Assembly: GCA_013349825.1 (NCBI GenBank)
Contig: DUYW01000001.1
Coordinates: 1-57,863 of the forward strand
Direction of reading: 5' to 3'
DNA from: Gammaproteobacteria bacterium
Lineage (GTDB): Bacteria > Pseudomonadota > Gammaproteobacteria > GCF-002020875
Length of the DNA stretch: 57,863 nt
Position 1 is the first letter of the stretch. Each line of letters opens with the position of its first letter. The translations under genes were made by a program, and so were the position numbers. The notes beneath the pieces were generated by a model that did no database searches, was not told where the DNA came from, and was given only the letters and a program-made list of their open reading frames with translations. Of this stretch, positions 1 through 7,041 are shown piece after piece.

Positions 1-255
1 GATCAAGGCGAAGATCGCAGCCAATAGCAGGCTATTAGCAAGGTTTTCAACGAAGATATTGGACGCTATGGGCGTTAGGCATTTACACATGACTTATTCA
101 GGGGTTCCTTAACTTTCCACCTACGGACCGGACATCTTTTTCAAGGATGATATAGTTTTCTACAGTTCGACAAGAATATAAGCACGAGTGGTGAATGAGG
201 CTGCTATTCTAGCCCCCGATATCTTTCCTCAACCAACACGATCCATACTGCCCCA
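1..255. other. left-edge intergenic segment, possible gene remnant
   Basis: No convincing gene. One plus-strand frame stays open from base 2 to a TAA at 111-113 (about 36 codons), which could be the tail of a gene entering from the left. Frame 1 instead carries TAG codons at 25-27 and 76-78. Bases 62-108 resemble the minus strand of 53243-53289 (see repeats). A coding origin cannot be decided without the sequence to the left. Confidence 0.3.
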
Positions 256-786
256 ATGAGACACCTTTTTTTCTCTTTCCTCTTTGCCATTTTCTTCTCA
301 CACACTTCAGTTGCCGATCCACTACAGAGCCGTGATCTTTCGCAAATTGCTGCCACAGCCCATGAGAAGAGTGTCCCCATCCTGTTGATTGTCTCCCAGC
401 ACTATTGCCCATTCTGTGAGCTGCTCAAGGAGGAGATCATCTACCCCACACAAAAGAGTGGTGGCTATGATGGTAAAGCGGTGATTGCTGAGATTCTGAT
501 CGACTCCCCCAAAGAGATCCGCGATTTCAGTGGCGACCCGGTCAAGCCTGCTGTACTTGCCGAGACCTATCAAGTTTGGGTGACACCGACCCTACTCTTT
601 CTCGACCACACTGGCAGAGAGATTCACAAACGTATGTTGGGGGTCAATACCATTGAGCTGTATGACTACTATCTGGACGAGTCTCTGACCGCTGCATTAC
701 AGGCCGTTCGTGGTGGCGACCGCAGTTATGAGACCACCCATGAGGATGTTGTTGGAGATGCACCGGGTTATGATCAGCTCCACTGA
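256..786 (+). CDS. periplasmic thioredoxin-fold protein
   Basis: Predicted exported thiol-disulfide protein. Residues 1-20 look like a signal peptide (short basic start, Phe/Leu-rich core, cleavage near SVA-DP). The redox motif CPFC is at residues 51-54 and the cis-proline loop VTPT at 109-112, both in the right places for a thioredoxin fold, and the segment before CPFC (ILLIVSQHY) is the usual buried strand. At 176 residues it matches SoxW/thioredoxin_7-like proteins that reduce periplasmic disulfides, but no partner gene lies nearby, so the substrate is unknown. The ATG at 256 has no clear ribosome binding site; it was chosen because it begins the signal peptide. It stands alone, with a C9 tract in the spacer after it. 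Confidence 0.75.
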   Translation: MRHLFFSFLFAIFFSHTSVADPLQSRDLSQIAATAHEKSVPILLIVSQHYCPFCELLKEEIIYPTQKSGGYDGKAVIAEILIDSPKEIRDFSGDPVKPAVLAETYQVWVTPTLLFLDHTGREIHKRMLGVNTIELYDYYLDESLTAALQAVRGGDRSYETTHEDVVGDAPGYDQLH

Positions 787-938
787 TCTCGACGCTCACC
801 AAGTAAATTCACCCCCCCCCTCTGGATGAGGGCAATATTCGCCACCTCTATCGATCTGCATTTCCAAGCTCTTCCACCAACCTAAGGATCGAGAGCACGG
901 TTGCATAGATACCCATGAAAACCGAAGGATAACGCTCT

Positions 939-1166
939 TTAGTGCATTAAATTTGCCGCTGGAAAGACGTTACTTTGCAGATAAGACTCTGTAGGCACGA
1001 AGTTGCTGTTGTTGTACTCAATCACATCTTTCAACTCTGAGACCAGTTGTGCTATCAGGTAATCTGTACGGATTTTAAGTGTTTCAGTCATATTATTGTC
1101 GGCATACCGGGATACGCTTTCAACCAAGCTCTCCATTAATACGGTATCTTTATTGTCACTATTCAT
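939..1166 (-). CDS. small hypothetical protein, possibly frameshifted
   Basis: A 75-residue, mostly hydrophilic and acidic protein that I do not recognise. Support for it being real is a good ribosome binding site (ACGGAG about 9 bases before the ATG) and an amino-acid mix that looks helical (SLVESVSRYADNN, LIAQLVSELKDVIEY). No signal peptide, membrane segment or cysteine is present. Immediately after its stop, a second frame stays open for about 31 codons down to 848 (it contains the string RLVEELGNADR), so the gene may be the front part of a protein of about 107 residues that lost frame near 941. It has no neighbour on its strand, and dusB diverges from it. Confidence 0.5.
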   Translation of the reverse strand: MNSDNKDTVLMESLVESVSRYADNNMTETLKIRTDYLIAQLVSELKDVIEYNNSNFVPTESYLQSNVFPAANLMH

Positions 1167-1469
1167 TGAGTAATTTCTCCGTAATTGATTATTGGGGTAA
1201 ACAATTACCTGTAGGATTCAAACTTCTGTTCAAACCTCTGTAGGGTCCATCCATTGGACCTGTTTACTAACGGCTACGAATACAATTCCTTAAGTAAGGA
1301 GTTCTTTACTGTTGGAGATCAGGCAAACCACATCATCGACACAAAATTGATCGACCCGGACTCCAAATCAGCGTATGATCTGCCTCTTTTTTAGGCACAC
1401 TGAGTCCCAAAAGAGTTCCATGAACTCAAACCGACTCCGCTAGCCGTAGCAGACAACCTTTCAGACACT
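1167..1469. other. intergenic region between the small ORF and dusB
   Basis: 303 bases without a gene. It holds a hairpin with arms GGTCCA/TGGACC and a 5-base loop at 1244-1260, a weak sigma-70-like promoter for dusB (TCGACC at 1351-1356, 17-base spacer, TATGAT at 1374-1379), and directly after that a short TGCCT/AGGCA stem around a T6 loop at 1381-1397. The long leader (about 85 bases) before dusB has no strong ribosome binding site. Confidence 0.4.
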
Positions 1470-2459
1470 ATGCAGATTGGCCCTTACACACTCAAAAATG
1501 GTCTCATCCTCGCACCAATGGCAGGGGTGACAGACCGCCCGTTTCGTCAGTTGTGCCGAAGTTTGGGGGCAGGAATGGCGGTCTCGGAGATGGTCTCCTC
1601 TAACTCACTATTATGGGGCAGCGAAAAAACCAGACGTCGTGCAGACCATCGGGGTGAAGAGACTCCGCGTTCTGTACAAATTATGGGGGCTGATCCCGCG
1701 ATGATGGCTGAGGCTGCCCAATACAATGCGGATAACGGGGCGCAGATTATTGATATCAACATGGGCTGTCCCGCCAAGAAAGTGTGTAATGTTGCTGCTG
1801 GCTCTGCACTGATGAAAGATGAACCGCTGGTGAAAAAGATTCTTCAGGCGGTTGTCGCTGCAGTGGAGGTTCCAGTCACGCTGAAGATTCGTACCGGCTG
1901 GGATCAGGAGAACCGAAATGCGCTACAGATTGCACAGATAGCGGAGCAGTGCGGTATTCAGGCGCTGGCAGTTCATGGGCGCACCCGTGCAGATGGTTAT
2001 CGTGGTGATGCGGAGTATGAGACAATTGCTACCATTAAACAGCAGGTCTCGATACCAATCATCGCCAACGGGGATATCACCACCCCCGAGAAGGCACTTG
2101 AGGTACAACAGAAAACAGGGGCCGACGGGCTGATGATTGGGCGGGCTGCACAGGGAAGACCGTGGATCTTCCGCTCCATCCTCTACTATCTGGAGCATGG
2201 TAAACAGTTAGCGGAGCCGGGGCCGGAAGAGATACGCGATCTACTGTTGGGACACCTTGAAAACCTTTACGACTTTTATGGAGAGCGTACCGGTGTGCGT
2301 GTTGCCCGTAAACATATCTCCTGGTACAGCAAGGGACAACGTCACGGTGCCGCCTTCCGCCAGCAGGTCAACCGTGTGGAATCGACTGAGGAACAACTAC
2401 AAATGACCCGTAACTTCTTTGAAGAGATTATCCAGTCACAACAAGAGATTGCTGCATGA
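1470..2459 (+). CDS. dusB: tRNA-dihydrouridine synthase B
   Basis: FMN-dependent enzyme that reduces uridine to dihydrouridine in the D-loop of tRNAs, using NADPH, in the cytosol. The protein has the usual length (329 residues) and all family marks: the N-terminal barrel start ILAPMAGVTDRPFR, the catalytic loop NMGCPAKKV with the proton-donating Cys100, KIRTGWD, the HGRTR motif, and the FMN phosphate loop GADGLMIGRAAQGRPWIF. The C-terminal helical domain that grips tRNA follows (VRVARKHISWYSKG). It overlaps fis by four bases (ATGA), the classic dusB-fis arrangement in gammaproteobacteria, where dusB transcription drives growth-phase control of fis. The start gives a canonical N-terminus although no clear ribosome binding site precedes it. 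Confidence 0.97.
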   Translation: MQIGPYTLKNGLILAPMAGVTDRPFRQLCRSLGAGMAVSEMVSSNSLLWGSEKTRRRADHRGEETPRSVQIMGADPAMMAEAAQYNADNGAQIIDINMGCPAKKVCNVAAGSALMKDEPLVKKILQAVVAAVEVPVTLKIRTGWDQENRNALQIAQIAEQCGIQALAVHGRTRADGYRGDAEYETIATIKQQVSIPIIANGDITTPEKALEVQQKTGADGLMIGRAAQGRPWIFRSILYYLEHGKQLAEPGPEEIRDLLLGHLENLYDFYGERTGVRVARKHISWYSKGQRHGAAFRQQVNRVESTEEQLQMTRNFFEEIIQSQQEIAA

Positions 2460-2731
2460 GCGAACAGGGAGACAAGCGCTGTAACTCAATGCGTGACTGC
2501 ATCCGCAGTAATCTACAAGAATTTTTTGAGCATCTGGAAGATGCCAAGACCTATGACCTCTACCAGCGTATCCTGCATGAGGTCGAACAGCCGATGCTTG
2601 AGCTATCTCTGCAGCGTTGTGGCTGGAATCAGTCACGTACTGCCAAGATGTTGGGGATTAACCGCAACACTCTGAAAAAGAAGATCGACCAATACAATAT
2701 TCAACCCACCCCTCAACAACCATCTGAATAA
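2456..2731 (+). CDS. fis: DNA-binding protein Fis
   Basis: Nucleoid-associated dimeric protein that bends DNA and activates rRNA and other growth-linked promoters. The C-terminal helix-turn-helix is clear: WNQSRTAKMLGINRNTLKKK matches the Fis/NtrC-type HTH, preceded by the dimer helices (DLYQRILHEVEQPMLEL). With 91 residues it is close to the enteric 98. The start overlaps the dusB stop (ATGA), so translation is probably coupled; an internal Met at residue 12 is an alternative start. It is followed 21 bases later by purH. The N-terminal beta-hairpin used in recombinase activation is poorly conserved here, which is common outside enterics. Confidence 0.95.
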   Translation: MSEQGDKRCNSMRDCIRSNLQEFFEHLEDAKTYDLYQRILHEVEQPMLELSLQRCGWNQSRTAKMLGINRNTLKKKIDQYNIQPTPQQPSE

Positions 2732-2752
2732 CACCACCAAAGGATTGAACGC

Positions 2753-4309
2753 ATGAAAATTACCCGCGCACTGATCAGTGTCTCTGATAAAACCGGAATT
2801 GTCCCTTTCGCTGAGCAACTGGCACAACAGGGTGTTGAGATTCTCTCTACCGGAGGCACGGCCAAACTTCTTGCTGAAAGTGGCGTGGCCGTCACCGAGG
2901 TCTCTGACTATACCGGCTTTCCTGAGATGATGGATGGGCGGGTCAAGACGTTACACCCCAAGGTCCATGGTGGACTGCTCGGTCGTCGCGGTGTCGATGA
3001 TGCGGTGATGGAAGAACATGCGATTCCACCGATTGATCTGGTGGTTGTTAATCTCTACCCCTTTGAGGCGACTATCGCCCGTCCAGACTGTGATCTGCCG
3101 ATGGCGATTGAGAATATTGATATTGGTGGCCCCACCATGTTGCGTGCTGCTGCGAAAAATCACCTGGCTGTAACCGTTGTAGTCGACAGTGCTGACTATG
3201 AACTGATCTTGAATGAGATGAGGGAAAATGGGGGTGGCGTGAGCGATGATATCCGTTTCCACCTTGCGGTGAAGACCTTTGAACACACTGCCGGCTATGA
3301 TGGGGCAATTGCCAACTACCTCGGCTTCTTTAATAAAGATGGTGCCAAATCAGAGTTCCCTCACACTTATAACAGCCAATACATCAAGGCGCAGGAGATG
3401 CGCTACGGTGAGAATCCTCACCAGAAGGCTGCCTTCTACGTGGAGGCCAATGCTGCAGAGGGTTCCATTGCCACCGCCAAACAGGTTCAGGGCAAAGAGC
3501 TCTCCTACAACAATATCGGAGATACCGATGCTGCTCTGGAGTGTGTAAAGCAGTTTGATGAGAGCCCCGCCTGTGTCATCGTCAAACATGCCAACCCCTG
3601 TGGAGTTGCGTATGGTGAGAGCCTGCTGGAGTCCTATGACCGCGCCTATGCCACTGACCCTGAGTCTGCTTTTGGTGGCATCATCGCCTTCAACCAGCCT
3701 CTTGACGGAGAGACAGCACGCGCCATTATAGATCGCCAATTTGTCGAGGTGATCATCGCACCAGCGATATCCGATGAGGCGGTCGCAATCATCAGTGAGA
3801 AAAAGAATATACGACTTCTGGTCTCTGGCTCTTGGGCTGAGAACCAAACACGCATCGACCTGAAGCGCGTCAATGGTGGACTGCTGGTACAGGATGCTGA
3901 CCTGCTACTCACCAACGAGATTCAAGTTGTCACCAAGCGTGAACCCACACCACAGGAGATGGATGACCTGCTGTTTAGCTGGAAAGTGGCCAAATTTGTG
4001 AAATCCAATGCCATTGTCTATGGCAAGAGTAATATGACCATCGGTGTAGGAGCGGGCCAGATGAGCCGTATCAATTCGGCCCGTATCGCTGGCATCAAGG
4101 CCGAACATGCCGGTCTGGAGGTTCCTGGGTCGGTGATGGCCTCTGATGCCTTCTTCCCGTTTCGTGACGGCATTGATGCCGCACAGGAGGCGGGTATCGT
4201 TGCGGTAATTCAGCCCGGTGGCTCAATGCGTGATGATGAGGTGATTGCTGCTGCAGATGAGCATGGAATGGCCATGGTGTTTACCGGGATGCGTCACTTC
4301 AGACACTAA
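2753..4309 (+). CDS. purH: AICAR transformylase / IMP cyclohydrolase
   Basis: Bifunctional enzyme for the last two steps of IMP synthesis: formylation of AICAR with 10-formyl-THF, then ring closure. The 518 residues carry the N-terminal MGS-like cyclohydrolase domain ([10 protein letters not shown] at the start, [22 protein letters not shown]), and the C-terminal transformylase domain with the KHANPCG motif (catalytic Lys-His) and SDAFFPFRD. The ATG follows an AGGA site at a good distance. It is 21 bases downstream of fis and 178 bases upstream of purD, the usual purH-purD order, so a shared purine-responsive transcript is likely although I see no convincing PurR box. Confidence 0.98.
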   Translation: MKITRALISVSDKTGIVPFAEQLAQQGVEILSTGGTAKLLAESGVAVTEVSDYTGFPEMMDGRVKTLHPKVHGGLLGRRGVDDAVMEEHAIPPIDLVVVNLYPFEATIARPDCDLPMAIENIDIGGPTMLRAAAKNHLAVTVVVDSADYELILNEMRENGGGVSDDIRFHLAVKTFEHTAGYDGAIANYLGFFNKDGAKSEFPHTYNSQYIKAQEMRYGENPHQKAAFYVEANAAEGSIATAKQVQGKELSYNNIGDTDAALECVKQFDESPACVIVKHANPCGVAYGESLLESYDRAYATDPESAFGGIIAFNQPLDGETARAIIDRQFVEVIIAPAISDEAVAIISEKKNIRLLVSGSWAENQTRIDLKRVNGGLLVQDADLLLTNEIQVVTKREPTPQEMDDLLFSWKVAKFVKSNAIVYGKSNMTIGVGAGQMSRINSARIAGIKAEHAGLEVPGSVMASDAFFPFRDGIDAAQEAGIVAVIQPGGSMRDDEVIAAADEHGMAMVFTGMRHFRH

Positions 4310-4403
4310 TCACCTGAATTCAAACGCTCTTATTCAGTCAGTTTTGCTGTACTGAAGAGAGCTAGTTATAAAGTGTTGCATAAATTCATGCTCTCTACCC
4401 CAG

Positions 4404-4426
4404 CCCTCCCCCTGCAGAGGGAAGGG
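4404..4426. repeat. GC-rich hairpin between purH and purD
   Basis: An imperfect palindrome centred on CTGCAG with arms rich in CCCT/AGGG, followed by GTTTG. It could be a weak terminator or processing site after purH, or one copy of the CCCTC...GAGGG-type intergenic palindromes common in proteobacteria. Only this copy was noticed in the window. Confidence 0.4.
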
Positions 4427-4487
4427 TTTGGTGTATGAAGAAACTTATGCAGCTATTGATAAAGAGTCACTTAGAGAGTTAATAGAG

Positions 4488-5771
4488 ATGAAAATACTGG
4501 TCATTGGAAGTGGTGGGCGTGAACATGCATTGGCCTGGAAGGCGGCACAGTCAAACAAAGTTGAGCAGGTCTATGTAGCCCCCGGAAACGCCGGTACCGC
4601 AGGTGAGCCAAAACTGGAGAATGTTGCGATTGATGTAGAGGCGATTGACCGGTTGGTCGAGTTTGCCGCTGACCATGCTGTTGATCTCACCATTGTGGGG
4701 CCAGAAGTGCCTTTGGTACTGGGTGTGGTGGATGCCTTCCAGAGCGCAGGACTGCGCTGTTTTGGTCCAGGGAAAGGGGCTGCACAACTGGAGGGGTCTA
4801 AATCCTTCACCAAGGATTTTCTGGCACGCCATAACATCCCTACGGCTGCCTACGGTAACTTTACCGATATTGATAAGGCGATCCGCTACCTGCATCAGGT
4901 GGGGGCACCTATCGTAGTCAAGGCTGATGGACTGGCGGCAGGCAAGGGGGTGATTCTGGCCCAGACTATCGAACAAGCGGAGTCTGCAATACGTGATATG
5001 TTGGCCGGTAATGCCTTTGGTGATGCCGGTCACAAGGTGGTAATTGAAGAGTTTCTCATGGGCGAGGAGGCCAGTTTTATTGTGATTGCCGATGGCAAGA
5101 ATGTGCTGCCGATGGTCACCTCTCAAGACCACAAGGCGCGAGATAATGGTGATCTGGGGCCCAATACCGGCGGCATGGGTGCCTACTCCCCTGCACCGGT
5201 AGTCACTCAAGAGATTCATGATCGAGTGATGAAAGAGGTGATCTACCCAACTATCGAGGGGATGGCTGCTGAAGGAAATGCATTTACCGGCTTTCTCTAT
5301 GCCGGTCTGATGATCGATTCTGAGGGGACACCCAAGGTACTGGAGTACAACGTACGTTTTGGAGACCCTGAGACTCAACCGATCATGCTGCGTCTACAGT
5401 CTGACCTGGTTGACCTCTGTAACGCCGCAATTGATCAGGAGTTGGACCAGATCGAAGCTGTGTGGGACCCTCGCCCCTCGCTGGGGGTTGTGCTGGCCGC
5501 AGGTGGCTACCCGGAAAGTTACCGTAAGGGAGATACCATTTACGGGCTCCCCAGCGAAGAGTTGACCGATATGAAGGTATTCCATGCCGGTACTGCCGAA
5601 CTGGATGGTGAGGTGGTTACAGCGGGGGGCCGTGTACTCTGTGCCTGCGCACTGGGTGAAACGGTCTCTGAGGCACAACAAAAGGCGTATACGCTGGTAG
5701 AGCAGATCCAGTGGGATCAACTCTATTTTCGTACTGACATTGGTTATCGTGCGATTGCCCGCGAGAAGTGA
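4488..5771 (+). CDS. purD: phosphoribosylamine-glycine ligase
   Basis: GAR synthetase: ATP-dependent joining of glycine to phosphoribosylamine, second step of purine synthesis. The 427 residues from this ATG match the family length (E. coli 429) and begin with the N-domain motif MKILVIGSGGREHALAWK. ATP-grasp features follow: FTKDFLARHNIPTA, VVKADGLAAGKGV, LGPNTGGMGAYSP and the metal-binding EYNVRFGDPETQ. An in-frame ATG at 4428 would add 20 residues that fit nothing in the family, so the start at 4488, with AGAG upstream, is preferred. It ends the plus-strand dusB-fis-purH-purD group and faces the ankyrin gene. Confidence 0.97.
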   Translation: MKILVIGSGGREHALAWKAAQSNKVEQVYVAPGNAGTAGEPKLENVAIDVEAIDRLVEFAADHAVDLTIVGPEVPLVLGVVDAFQSAGLRCFGPGKGAAQLEGSKSFTKDFLARHNIPTAAYGNFTDIDKAIRYLHQVGAPIVVKADGLAAGKGVILAQTIEQAESAIRDMLAGNAFGDAGHKVVIEEFLMGEEASFIVIADGKNVLPMVTSQDHKARDNGDLGPNTGGMGAYSPAPVVTQEIHDRVMKEVIYPTIEGMAAEGNAFTGFLYAGLMIDSEGTPKVLEYNVRFGDPETQPIMLRLQSDLVDLCNAAIDQELDQIEAVWDPRPSLGVVLAAGGYPESYRKGDTIYGLPSEELTDMKVFHAGTAELDGEVVTAGGRVLCACALGETVSEAQQKAYTLVEQIQWDQLYFRTDIGYRAIAREK

Positions 5772-5845
5772 TAGGGGTTCTGAAGATGGCTCTTGAGTGT
5801 AGATCTTGAGTATGCCTGTTGAGGCTGCCTCTAATAATGCATTTT

Positions 5846-6424
5846 TCAGCGATGACCGTAACTCTGCAGTAACTCATAGATCGTCTGCTGCTTGCGCCAT
5901 GATGATTCCGTCAATGCCGTCTCTCCATAATTGTTGGCTTGATTTGGGTTTGCCCCATACTTTAGCAACAGCTTAACCATCTGTAGCTGGTCACGTTGCA
6001 CCATAAGCAGCAACAAGGTATCCCCAAACTGGTTGGCTAGCAGGGGGTCTGCCCCCTGATTTAGTAGCAGTTGTAACATCTCGGGTGACTGTGCCAGTAA
6101 AATCGCGAACTGCCCGCTGGCACTGGGCTGATTGATAAGCAGTGACAGTGACCTCTGTCGCGCAAATTTACGCAGCCCTGAAAAATCGTCGGTCCAGACC
6201 AGATGGTGTAACTCGCTCAATAGTGCTGAATCATCCGTTTCCAGAGACTCCGACCTTCCCCAGGAGGAGCTGCTCAACGCCTGTTCACCCCACCAGCCAC
6301 GCATCACCCCAATCTCATCCCCAAGAGCTACCACCGCTCCAGGAGTGATACATGAAATTACCAGCAGAAAAGCCCACAGATGTCTTACAACGCCCCCTGT
6401 TTTATCCACGCATTTAATCCCCAT
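5846..6424 (-). CDS. exported ankyrin-repeat protein
   Basis: A 192-residue protein with a hydrophobic N-terminal segment (HLWAFLLVISCITPGAVVAL, about residues 15-34) that could be a signal peptide or anchor, so the rest likely faces the periplasm. Two to three ankyrin repeats fill the C-terminal half, seen as LLLNQGADPLLANQFGDTLL and LLLKYGANPNQANNYGETAL, a fold used for protein binding. The partner is unknown. It has no ribosome binding site of its own: the ATG abuts the TGA of a tiny upstream ORF (TGAATG), so it is probably translated by coupling. The stop lies 74 bases from the convergent purD stop. Confidence 0.8.
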   Translation of the reverse strand: MGIKCVDKTGGVVRHLWAFLLVISCITPGAVVALGDEIGVMRGWWGEQALSSSSWGRSESLETDDSALLSELHHLVWTDDFSGLRKFARQRSLSLLINQPSASGQFAILLAQSPEMLQLLLNQGADPLLANQFGDTLLLLMVQRDQLQMVKLLLKYGANPNQANNYGETALTESSWRKQQTIYELLQSYGHR

Positions 6425-6523
6425 TCAGTACTGCAAGTGCGCTCTTCCACAATCTTTACAGGCCAAACGGAGAACAACTACCACGGTTACGACCCCTAAT
6501 AAAACCAATACTGTTGTTCCCAT
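6425..6523 (-). CDS. tiny membrane protein with CxxC tail
   Basis: A 32-residue ORF: one transmembrane helix (VLVLLGVVTVVVVLRLA) and a short tail with CKDCGRAH, which could bind metal or form a disulfide. A run of eight G just before the ATG supplies an AGGGG ribosome binding site. An in-frame ATG at 6544 would give 39 residues, with the G tract inside the coding region. The stop touches the start of the ankyrin gene, and the 63-residue ORF ends about 25-45 bases upstream, so the three look like one operon. No family is recognised. The evidence is position and composition only. Confidence 0.45.
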   Translation of the reverse strand: MGTTVLVLLGVVTVVVVLRLACKDCGRAHLQY

Positions 6524-6569
6524 ACCCCCCCCTGTGCTTATCATATGCTTACTGATCAACTACCATAAC

Positions 6570-6761
6570 TCAGTGATTGCTGTGCTTGTATACATAACCA
6601 CCACTGCGTGCCATTACACGCATAAAACGGCGTGTCACCCCTGCCTTCCACCCTATTTCACACTCATGCGAGAAACCACCTATCGCCTCATCTGCTTTTT
6701 TTCTCGCAGCTGTATTCTGCTCACAACTAACTTCCCGATCAAATCTTGGAAATGGTGCCAT
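6570..6761 (-). CDS. small hypothetical protein, first gene of ankyrin operon
   Basis: A 63-residue basic protein with no recognised family. It is called because a perfect AGGAGG sits six bases before its ATG, one of the strongest ribosome binding sites in the window. It has no signal peptide or membrane segment. The C-terminal half is rich in Arg, Gly and aromatic residues (TRRFMRVMARSGGYVYKH), suggesting nucleic-acid or membrane-surface contact, which is a guess. Its leader carries a solo copy of the arm of the 166-bp repeat (6772-6793) ending exactly where the ribosome binding site starts. It precedes the tiny membrane ORF and the ankyrin gene. Confidence 0.5.
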   Translation of the reverse strand: MAPFPRFDREVSCEQNTAARKKADEAIGGFSHECEIGWKAGVTRRFMRVMARSGGYVYKHSNH

Positions 6762-6771
6762 AACAAACCTC

Positions 6772-6793
6772 CTATTCTCGGACAGTTACCTAG
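6772..6793 (-). repeat. solo terminal arm of the 166-bp repeat
   Basis: 22 bases that match the left arm of the repeat at 35183-35205 in 19 positions, in inverted orientation (plus strand begins CTATTCTCGGACA and ends ACCTAG). No partner arm or repeat body was found next to it. It fills the leader between a candidate promoter and the ribosome binding site of the 63-residue ORF. Confidence 0.6.
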
Positions 6794-6820
6794 TTATAGC
6801 CCAACCAAATAATTACTCAA
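6793..6820 (-). promoter_or_regulatory. candidate sigma-70 promoter of small-ORF/ankyrin operon
   Basis: On the minus strand TTGAGT (6820-6815), a 16-base spacer and TATAAC (6798-6793). Just upstream, 6820-6837 is an imperfect palindrome (ATACGTATA facing TATGCGTAT) that could be an operator. Transcription would start inside the solo repeat arm. Confidence 0.4.
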
Positions 6821-6840
6821 TACGTATATATGCGTATTTT

Positions 6841-7035
6841 ATAATCAAGAGCATTACCCGTAGAGTGATATTGGCTGCACGATGTGGTGGAGAGAAGTTT
6901 GCAATTATTCTTCCAAATACCATTAGTAGTAAAGCACTAACGGTTATTGATCAAGGGCTTTATGCGGAAAAAGAGAGGGCTGGAAACCACTCATCTATCT
7001 ATCCACAGAGAGGTATCGGGCTAAGGAACCCCTGA
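6841..7035 (+). pseudogene. remnant of a GGDEF diguanylate cyclase domain
   Basis: The plus-strand frame beginning at 6841 reads LAARCGGEKFAIILPNT, which is the active-site core of a GGDEF domain (usual form RYGGEEFAxILPNT), and after only seven more residues VIDQGLYAEKERAGNH, which matches the domain's terminal helix (ADxALYxAKxxGRN). The roughly 60 residues normally between these two blocks are missing and no start codon or upstream half is present, so this is a decayed, internally deleted fragment. It ends at a TGA that lies in the hairpin behind tatC. The parent gene probably made cyclic di-GMP. Confidence 0.75.
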
Positions 7036-7041
7036 GGTTCC
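7025..7041 (-). terminator. weak hairpin after tatC
   Basis: Arms GGAACC/GGTTCC with a 5-base loop immediately after the tatC stop, followed on the minus strand by TTAG rather than a long T run. It may end or protect the his-tat transcript, but it is not a strong intrinsic terminator. Confidence 0.4.

Noticed and set aside
1-113. transposase or other gene end at the left edge
   Set aside because: No recognisable motif and stop codons in the alternative frame; cannot be supported from this window alone.
812-820. C9 tract after the thioredoxin-like gene as a phase-variation site
   Set aside because: It lies outside any supported coding region or promoter.
3350-3847. 165-residue frame opposite purH
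   Set aside because: Shadow of purH; no family resemblance and no independent signals.
4551-5378. 275-residue open frame on the strand opposite purD
   Set aside because: It lies wholly inside a certain gene, has His/Cys-rich composition typical of antisense frames, and no ribosome binding site.
6132-6812. 226-residue plus-strand frame across the ankyrin operon
   Set aside because: Thr/Pro/Cys-rich, no ribosome binding site, and antisense to ORFs with good signals and ankyrin repeats.
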